This document shows, in pieces, positions 58,442 to 64,000 of a DNA stretch of 64,000 nucleotides (positions are counted from its first letter, which is position 1; each line of letters starts with the position of its first letter). Source of the stretch: Mycolicibacter hiberniae (GTDB lineage: Bacteria > Actinomycetota > Actinomycetes > Mycobacteriales > Mycobacteriaceae); assembly GCF_010729485.1 (NCBI RefSeq), contig NZ_AP022609.1, positions 2,604,001-2,668,000 on the forward strand, in the 5' to 3' direction. A program made the position numbers and the translations under genes. The notes below the pieces were generated by a model, which did no database searches, had not been told where the DNA came from, and was given only the letters and a program-made list of their open reading frames with translations.

Positions 58442-58753
58442 TTAGCGTCTGGAGGGCTGTCGAGGCGCCTCAGCGTGTGCCAGGTGCCACTGCCGGTTCA
58501 CCCTGCCGATCCGGCGATCTTCGAACAGCAGCCATACCGCGCCGAGGCTGGCCGCGAGCACTGCCAGGACCGCCACCTCCACCCCCTGGCGGTCATGACC
58601 GGTTCCGAATGCGGCGAGGCAGGCGATTGCGGCCACCATCCCCACCACCAGCAGGGAGTAACCGGGCCAGCCCAAGACGTCGATCATGGCGCGGCCCGCA
58701 TGGGGCCGGGTCGTCCGGACATGGTCGACGGGGTCATGAAATGTGTCGCCCAT
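58442..58753 (-). CDS. usfY: UsfY-like membrane protein
   Basis: A 103-residue protein with two TM helices (about 30-50 and 58-78) starting MGDTFHDPVDHVRTTRPHAG, matching UsfY (Rv3288c), the usual third gene of the sigF locus. AGGAGGAGG precedes the ATG. Function unknown. Confidence 0.92.
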   Translation of the reverse strand: MGDTFHDPVDHVRTTRPHAGRAMIDVLGWPGYSLLVVGMVAAIACLAAFGTGHDRQGVEVAVLAVLAASLGAVWLLFEDRRIGRVNRQWHLAHAEAPRQPSRR

Positions 58754-58941
58754 CGCGATCCTCCTCCTGCGCGCAGACCGTAAAAGTCGCCCCGGGAACT
58801 CCACCGATTTCCAGGTGCGCCCCCGACCGCGACCTGCCAACAATCGTAGGCCGATGCGGCTGACTCAGCCCCTGTCCCGCAGCAGGTTCACAGCGACACA
58901 ACAGCGAGGTGTCGGGCGATGATCAGGGACGACGACCGCGG

Positions 58942-59349
58942 TCAACCCATGCCGATGATCGGCACGGTGCTCATCATCACCACGACGACCATCAAGGTCA
59001 GCAATAGCCAGCCCGCGCCCTGCCAGCCCCACCACGTTCCCCGCTCCCGCCAGACCCGGTAGGTACGCGCGAAGGCCCGCAGCGCGCCGGCGGCCAGGAT
59101 CGCCGGAGCGCCGGCGGCGAGCACCATCCGATACGGCCGTGTGCACCCTGCCGACGCCGACGCCGGATCACAAGAACCCACCCACAGCACGGCCACGACG
59201 ACGAACACCAACGCCGCGACGACGACCACCCCGGCGAATCGGATGGCCGCCCGTACCTCCTGATCCTCCTGCCCCAGCCGATCACCGCGGCGAGCAGATT
59301 GCGATGGTTCCACGTCTCCCACCGTCCGCGCTGATGCCCGCTGCGTCAA
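58942..59349 (-). CDS. Small four-helix membrane protein (Rv3289c-like), copy B
   Basis: Up to 135 residues with about four hydrophobic segments and a Cys pair in the first loop (SCDPASASAGC). It occupies the Rv3289c position in the sigF cluster. The start is uncertain: TTG 59349 or GTG at 59322 or 59313. Related to the proteins at 48780-49121 and 60885-61277. Confidence 0.72.
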   Translation of the reverse strand: MTQRASARTVGDVEPSQSARRGDRLGQEDQEVRAAIRFAGVVVVAALVFVVVAVLWVGSCDPASASAGCTRPYRMVLAAGAPAILAAGALRAFARTYRVWRERGTWWGWQGAGWLLLTLMVVVVMMSTVPIIGMG

Positions 59350-59372
59350 GAAGATTCAACGCTGGGTTCAAC

Positions 59373-59398
59373 GTTTGAGCGCGCGCCAGCCCGGGAAG
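59373..59398 (+). promoter_or_regulatory. Weak SigF-like promoter for csbD
   Basis: GTTT (59373-59376) and GGGAAG (59393-59398), spacer 16, plus strand. Two -10 mismatches. Confidence 0.4.
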
Positions 59399-59459
59399 CC
59401 CTGCCATTGTGGCGGACCCGGACACCGCGTAGGCCCGCCACATTACGAAGGGAGCATGT

Positions 59460-59699
59460 ATGTCCGACGAGAAGAGCCGCGCCAGCAAGGACGGCGTCCG
59501 AGGCGCCGTGGAGGGCGTCAAGGGCAAGGCCAAGGAAGTGATCGGAACCGTTACCGGCGACGACGAAACGGTCCGCGAGGGCCGGGCGCAGCAGGACAAG
59601 GGCGAGGCGCAGCGCGACGCCGCCAAGCACCAGGCCGAGGCGGAGTCGGCCCGGGCGGGCGCGAAGGCCGCCGAAGCGCGCCAACAGTCCCACCAGTAG
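59460..59699 (+). CDS. CsbD-family stress protein
   Basis: A 79-residue hydrophilic helical protein. KDGVRGAVEGVKGKAKEVIG is the CsbD pattern and the C-terminus is Ala-rich. CsbD proteins are sigma-B or SigF-type stress targets of unknown biochemical role. GAAGGGAG precedes the ATG. Confidence 0.88.
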   Translation: MSDEKSRASKDGVRGAVEGVKGKAKEVIGTVTGDDETVREGRAQQDKGEAQRDAAKHQAEAESARAGAKAAEARQQSHQ

Positions 59700-59758
59700 C
59701 CCGAGGGGAGGACAGGCCCGGTCTGCCAGGCGGGCCGGGTCTGTCGCTACTTCCGGCG

Positions 59759-59783
59759 GTTACGCCCCCGGCAAACCGGGTAT
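59759..59783 (+). promoter_or_regulatory. SigF-type promoter for the GlnR-like regulator
   Basis: GTTA (59759-59762) and GGGTAT (59778-59783), spacer 15, plus strand. CCGGGTA is repeated 13 bases later (59789-59795). Confidence 0.68.
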
Positions 59784-59839
59784 TAAAACCGGGTACTGAA
59801 AGCCGTTACGGCGAATGCGTCCACGAGTCGGAGCCAACC

Positions 59840-60514
59840 ATGGAGATCCTTTTACTGACCGACAGCGACGAGTTCGCGAAGTCGCTGTCGGGGTTGCGCG
59901 CCTTCGGGCATTCGCTGGTCCGCGGACCGTTGGCCGTCGCCGGGCCGGCTGACTGCCGCAACGCCGAAGCGGTGGTGGTGGACGGCTCCTCGGACGTGTG
60001 CAGTGCCCGCGAGAGCTGTCGCAAGATCGCGGCCTGGGATCTCGGGCCTCCGGTCGTGGCCGTGGTGACCGCCGAAGACTTCGCCACCGTCGACCTCGAC
60101 TGGCCGGTGGATGACGTACTGGTGTCGACCGCCGGTCCGCTTGAGGCCAACGCGCGTCTGCATCGGGTGCTGGCGCGCCGAACCGGATCGGCCCACAGCG
60201 CAGTGCGATTCGGGGCACTGGTCATCCGCCCGGACAGCTTCACCGCGTCCCTGGCCAACCGCGAACTCGGCCTCACCCTGACCGAGTTCAAACTGCTCAG
60301 CTATCTGGTGCAGCATGCCGGCCACGCGTTCACCCGCACCCGGCTGCTCCGCGAGGTATGGGGCGGCGAGGGCAGCCGGCGCAAAGTCGACGTGCACATC
60401 CAGCGATTGCGCGCCAAACTCGGGGCCGAACCCGGCTCGATCGTCGATACCGTGCGCGGGGTGGGCTACATGACGCCCGAGCCGCGTCGGGCGCAATGGC
60501 CGATCGCCAATTGA
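59840..60514 (+). CDS. GlnR-like orphan response regulator with winged helix
   Basis: A 224-residue protein. A degenerate receiver domain (about 1-105) starts MEILLLTDSDEF and has VVVDGS where the phosphoacceptor would be. A C-terminal OmpR-type winged helix (about 130-215) reads LTLTEFKLLSYLVQHAGHAF and VDVHIQRLRAKLG. The overall pattern recalls mycobacterial GlnR. No histidine kinase gene adjoins, and the receiver lacks the usual acidic cluster, so it may act without phosphorylation. Confidence 0.85.
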   Translation: MEILLLTDSDEFAKSLSGLRAFGHSLVRGPLAVAGPADCRNAEAVVVDGSSDVCSARESCRKIAAWDLGPPVVAVVTAEDFATVDLDWPVDDVLVSTAGPLEANARLHRVLARRTGSAHSAVRFGALVIRPDSFTASLANRELGLTLTEFKLLSYLVQHAGHAFTRTRLLREVWGGEGSRRKVDVHIQRLRAKLGAEPGSIVDTVRGVGYMTPEPRRAQWPIAN

Positions 60515-60536
60515 GACCGAGAGGGTGCCAGAGACG

Positions 60537-60857
60537 ATGACCGACCGGCCCGATCTCGATGCCGGGGAGCCCGACGGCTACGACACACTTCCGCCGGAGG
60601 AGGCCACCGACTCCGACGAACTCCGCAATGACGATGGTGATGCGACCGTCACCGCCCCGGACAGCTGGCAGGGCGATTATTCGACGCTCCATGAGTCGTT
60701 GGACGACAAACTGGCTGCCGAGCAGCCCGATGAGATCCGCCCCCCGCCCGACGGTGCCGTCGAGGTCCCCGAGGAGGGCTCCGGCGGGGGCCGGCACCGC
60801 GCTCAGGTCTCCGGTACCCCCGAGGACGGCGAGTCGTTCTTCACCATCGAGGAGTGA
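60537..60857 (+). CDS. Acidic DUF5709-like protein
   Basis: A 106-residue very acidic protein. GDYSTLHESLDDKLAAEQPD resembles the core of DUF5709, and it ends GESFFTIEE. No TM or signal peptide. It follows the GlnR-like gene by 22 bases and may be co-transcribed. The GTG at 60525 is an alternative start. Confidence 0.65.
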   Translation: MTDRPDLDAGEPDGYDTLPPEEATDSDELRNDDGDATVTAPDSWQGDYSTLHESLDDKLAAEQPDEIRPPPDGAVEVPEEGSGGGRHRAQVSGTPEDGESFFTIEE

Positions 60858-60884
60858 GCGCGCACGGCGCGACCCGTTGGTGCC

Positions 60885-61277
60885 TCAGAACACCACGATC
60901 AGGACAGCCAGGTCGGCCAGCAGCAGCGCCCAACCGGAGACCCAGACCGCGATCCCGCGGCGATAGGTCGCCCAGAAGAACGCGAGGAACAGCGTGACGG
61001 CGGCCACTGCCGCCGCGCCGTGGTAAAGCAGACCGAACAACGCCCCGTGCACCTTGAGTTCCGGGCAGGCCGCCTTGGTGCACAACGCCATGCCGGAGAC
61101 CCTGACCAGCGCGAATGCCATCAGCAGCGCAGCAGCCGGTGCGGTCAGCAGCGACAGCGCCCAGTTGGCCCACGTCCAGTCGCGGCATGGCTTCTCCGGC
61201 GGCGATGTCCGGCCGCCGGGCACAACGTCGGTGAATATCGGCCGGACGGCCACCGCCGTCTCATCCAGAATCTTCAT
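60885..61277 (-). CDS. Small four-helix membrane protein (Rv3289c-like), copy C
   Basis: A 130-residue protein with an N-terminal cytoplasmic part and about four TM helices. The loop CTKAACPELKVHGALFGLLY closely parallels the protein at 48780-49121. Function unknown. A consensus SigF promoter lies 29 bases upstream. Confidence 0.76.
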   Translation of the reverse strand: MKILDETAVAVRPIFTDVVPGGRTSPPEKPCRDWTWANWALSLLTAPAAALLMAFALVRVSGMALCTKAACPELKVHGALFGLLYHGAAAVAAVTLFLAFFWATYRRGIAVWVSGWALLLADLAVLIVVF

Positions 61278-61305
61278 GCCTGCCCCCCAGCTGACTGGGC
61301 TGCGG

Positions 61306-61331
61306 ATACCCGGCCATCCCGGGCCTAAAAC
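61306..61331 (-). promoter_or_regulatory. Consensus SigF promoter for membrane protein copy C
   Basis: GTTT (61328-61331) and GGGTAT (61306-61311), spacer 16, minus strand. Confidence 0.83.
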
Positions 61332-61375
61332 CGCAGCACCGGGCATCACCGCGCAGAACTTGGCACGATGGCCAG

Positions 61376-64000
61376 ATGAGCCCGCACGCCCGAGAAGCCC
61401 CGGCCGGGCTGGCGCGTTTCTCGGCGCTGACCCGGGACTGGTTCACCAGTACCTTCACCGCGCCCACGCCGGCGCAGGAGCAGGCCTGGTCGGCGATCGC
61501 CGACGGCCACAACACCCTGGTGGTCGCCCCCACCGGATCCGGCAAAACCCTGGCGGCGTTTCTCTGGGCGCTCGACCAACTGACCACTCAGCCCGGTGGG
61601 GGCACCCGAGTGCTCTACATCTCGCCGCTCAAGGCGCTGGCGGTCGATGTCGAGCGCAACCTGCGCACTCCGCTGGCCGGCATCGCCCGCATGGCCGCGC
61701 ACCGCGACCTGCCCGTTCCCGGCATCACCGTCGGAGTGCGCTCCGGCGACACTCCCCCCGCGCGGCGCCGGGCGTTGATCGCCGATCCGCCCGACATCTT
61801 GATCACCACCCCGGAGTCGCTGTTTTTGATGCTCACGTCCGCGGCGCGCGAGACGCTGAGCGGCGTGCGCACGGTGATCGTCGACGAGGTGCACGCGGTC
61901 GCCGGAACCAAGCGCGGCGCCCACCTGGCGCTGTCGTTGGAGCGCCTCGACGCACTGGCCGCCGCGAGCCGAGAGCTCCACCAGGCCCGGCCCGCCCAGC
62001 GGATCGGGTTGAGCGCCACCGTCCGGCCCCCCGAGGAGGTCGCCCGGTTCCTGTCCGGACAGTCTCCCACCACGATCGTGGCTCCCCCGGCCGCCAAGAC
62101 GTTCAAGCTGACGGTTCAGGTGCCGGTACCGGACATGGCCAACCCGGCCGAGGGCACCGTGTGGCCCGAGGTCGAGGAGCGCATCGTCGACCTGATCGAA
62201 GCGCACCGGTCCTCCATCGTGTTCGCGAACTCCCGGCGCCTCGCCGAGCGACTCACCGCACGCATCAACGAGATTGCCGCCCAGCGGTGCGCCGACGCCC
62301 CGACGGCGCCGCTGGCACGGGCACACCACGGCTCGGTGTCGCTGCAGACCCGGGCCGATGTCGAGGAGGACCTCAAAAGCGGGCGGCTGCGCGCGGTGGT
62401 GGCGACCTCGAGCCTGGAGCTGGGCATCGACATGGGCGCTGTGGACCTGGTGATCCAGATCGAGGCGCCGCCGTCGGTCGCCAGCGGTCTGCAGCGCGTC
62501 GGCCGCGCCGGACATCAGGTGGGCGAGATCTCGTCGGGGGTACTGATTCCCAAGCACCGCACAGATCTGCTCGGCTGCGCGGTCGCGGTGCAGCGCATGC
62601 TGGCCGGTCAGATCGAGACCCTGTCGGTACCGGCCAATCCGCTCGACATCCTGGCTCAGCACACCGTGGCCGCGGCCGCTCTGGAACCGCTGGACGCCGA
62701 AGTGTGGTTCGACACCGTACGCCGCAGCGCTCCGTTCGCCACGTTGACGCGCGAGGTCTTCGAGGCGACGCTGGATCTGCTTTCCGGCAAATACCCGTCG
62801 ACCGAATTCGCCGAGCTGCGGCCCCGGCTGGTCTACGACCGGGACCACGGCACCCTCACCGGCCGGCCCGGCGCCCAACGGTTGGCCGTCACCTCCGGCG
62901 GCGCCATCCCCGACCGCGGACTGTTCACGGTGTACCTGGCGGGTTCGGAAAAGCCTTCCCGGGTAGGCGAACTCGACGAAGAGATGGTCTACGAGTCGCG
63001 TCCCGGCGATGTCATCGCACTGGGGGCCACCAGCTGGCGGATCACCGAGATCACCCATGACCGGGTGCTGGTCGCTCCGGCGCCCGGACAGCCCGGCCGG
63101 CTGCCGTTCTGGCACGGTGACGGTGTCGGGCGGCCGGCCGAGCTGGGCGCCGCGCTGGGCGCCTTCACCGGCGAGCTGGCCGCCCTGGACAGCGCGGCAT
63201 TCGATCGGCGCTGCGCGGATCTGGGCTTCGATTCCTACGCGACGGACAATCTGAGGCGCCTGCTCGACGATCAGCGCACAGCGACCGGAACGGTGCCCAC
63301 CGACACCACGCTGGTGGTGGAGCGGTTCCGCGACGAGCTTGGTGACTGGCGGGTGGTGTTGCACTCCCCGTACGGGCTGCGGGTACACGGGCCGCTGGCG
63401 CTGGCGGTGGGCCGCCGGCTGCGCGACCGCTACGGCATCGACGAGAAGCCGACCGCCTCCGACGATGGCATCGTGGTCCGGCTACCCGACGCCGCCGACA
63501 CCGAGGCCCCCGGAGGGGAGCTGTTCGTGTTCGACGCCGACGAGATCGAGCCGATCGTGACCGCCGAGGTGGGGGGTTCGGCACTGTTCGCCAGCCGGTT
63601 CCGCGAATGCGCGGCCCGGGCGTTGCTGTTGCCGCGCCGGCACCCGGGCCGCCGCACGCCGTTATGGCAGCAACGCCAGCGGGCCGCTCAACTGCTCGAC
63701 GTCGCACGCAAATACCCCGCTTTTCCGATCGTGCTCGAAACCGTGCGCGAATGCCTCCAGGACGTCTACGACGTCCCCGCGCTGACCGCGCTGATGACCC
63801 GAATCGCCCAACGCCGGGTGCGGGTGTCACAGGTGCAGACCGCGACCCCGTCGCCGTTCGCGGCGTCGCTGTTGTTCGGCTACGTCGGGGCATTCATCTA
63901 TGAAGGCGACAGCCCGCTGGCCGAGCGCCGCGCGGCGGCACTGTCGCTGGACCCCACGCTGCTGGCGCAACTGCTGGGCCGGGTCGAGCTGCGCGAACTG
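61376..64000 (+). CDS. lhr: Lhr superfamily 2 helicase, 5' part
   Basis: The gene runs off the right edge after 875 codons; full-length Lhr has about 1,500 residues. Motif I is APTGSGKT, motif II DEVHAV (DExH), motif III SATV, and motif VI QRVGRAGH. The Lhr-core winged-helix region follows. It is a 3'-5' DNA or RNA-DNA helicase of the DNA damage response. It corresponds to Rv3296 and restores the M. tuberculosis gene order after the island. Confidence 0.95.
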   Translation, partial: MSPHAREAPAGLARFSALTRDWFTSTFTAPTPAQEQAWSAIADGHNTLVVAPTGSGKTLAAFLWALDQLTTQPGGGTRVLYISPLKALAVDVERNLRTPLAGIARMAAHRDLPVPGITVGVRSGDTPPARRRALIADPPDILITTPESLFLMLTSAARETLSGVRTVIVDEVHAVAGTKRGAHLALSLERLDALAAASRELHQARPAQRIGLSATVRPPEEVARFLSGQSPTTIVAPPAAKTFKLTVQVPVPDMANPAEGTVWPEVEERIVDLIEAHRSSIVFANSRRLAERLTARINEIAAQRCADAPTAPLARAHHGSVSLQTRADVEEDLKSGRLRAVVATSSLELGIDMGAVDLVIQIEAPPSVASGLQRVGRAGHQVGEISSGVLIPKHRTDLLGCAVAVQRMLAGQIETLSVPANPLDILAQHTVAAAALEPLDAEVWFDTVRRSAPFATLTREVFEATLDLLSGKYPSTEFAELRPRLVYDRDHGTLTGRPGAQRLAVTSGGAIPDRGLFTVYLAGSEKPSRVGELDEEMVYESRPGDVIALGATSWRITEITHDRVLVAPAPGQPGRLPFWHGDGVGRPAELGAALGAFTGELAALDSAAFDRRCADLGFDSYATDNLRRLLDDQRTATGTVPTDTTLVVERFRDELGDWRVVLHSPYGLRVHGPLALAVGRRLRDRYGIDEKPTASDDGIVVRLPDAADTEAPGGELFVFDADEIEPIVTAEVGGSALFASRFRECAARALLLPRRHPGRRTPLWQQRQRAAQLLDVARKYPAFPIVLETVRECLQDVYDVPALTALMTRIAQRRVRVSQVQTATPSPFAASLLFGYVGAFIYEGDSPLAERRAAALSLDPTLLAQLLGRVELREL

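Noticed and set aside
61346..63388. Long minus-strand frame and a plus-strand frame at 61054-63060
   Set aside because: Both are shadows of lhr, whose frame holds all helicase motifs and is open from 61376 to the window end.

Overview
The window is high-GC actinobacterial DNA with the gene content and order of a Mycobacterium chromosome. It holds ctpC, fadE25-purE-purK, a GtrA protein, birA, accD5-accE5-maf-sseA-accA3, sigF-rsbW-usfY and lhr. These match the M. tuberculosis Rv3270 to Rv3296 backbone as I remember it. Many genes have GTG starts, several mRNAs look leaderless, and MPT63, antigen-85 and cutinase families are present. I did not assign a species. I saw no tRNA, rRNA, CRISPR array, transposase or integrase.

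Layout. 1-2.5 kb: 3' part of the metal ATPase ctpC and a CDF-like membrane protein. 2.5-5.7 kb: a PknD-type receptor kinase that appears catalytically dead, downstream of a PstS phosphate-binding lipoprotein. 5.8-10.9 kb: acetate kinase and phosphotransacetylase, a class V aminotransferase and a DinB-like protein. 10.9-24 kb: conserved core of acyl-CoA dehydrogenase, purine synthesis, membrane proteins, biotin ligase and the biotin-dependent acyl-CoA carboxylase. This core is interrupted by a DUF559 nuclease gene lying between two copies of a hairpin-forming repeat.

24-61 kb is the accessory part. In M. tuberculosis accA3 and sigF are neighbours; here about 33 kb separates them. Reading both strands for the mycobacterial SigF consensus (GTTT, 15-17 nt, GGGTA) gave about twenty well-placed promoters between 24.5 and 61.3 kb, several in divergent pairs and several only about 9 nt from a start codon. 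They precede genes for Mn catalase, two hemerythrins, a FAD-Rieske oxidoreductase, an LLM oxidoreductase, a heme-oxygenase-like diiron protein, a TPP enzyme with a HemK2-type methyltransferase and a CDGSH protein, an alcohol dehydrogenase, a PfpI protein, CsbD, small membrane proteins, glycosyltransferases and a cutinase. The same stretch encodes partner-switching and sensory proteins: RsbW, two STAS proteins with related 5' leaders, a MEDS-HATPase protein, a STAS-HATPase fusion, PAS-ANTAR and GAF-ANTAR proteins and a GlnR-like regulator. I read it as a general-stress island built around sigF, with its regulators and target genes interleaved.

Decay is visible. An Orn/Lys/Arg decarboxylase has an in-frame stop and a frameshift but keeps its SigF promoter. 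A carbamoyltransferase survives only as its two ends. A 600-bp stretch after the MEDS-HATPase gene holds inverted repeats and at most a gene fragment. After the sigF cluster come CsbD, the GlnR-like regulator, a DUF5709-like protein and a membrane protein where M. tuberculosis has lat and lrpA. The window ends inside lhr.
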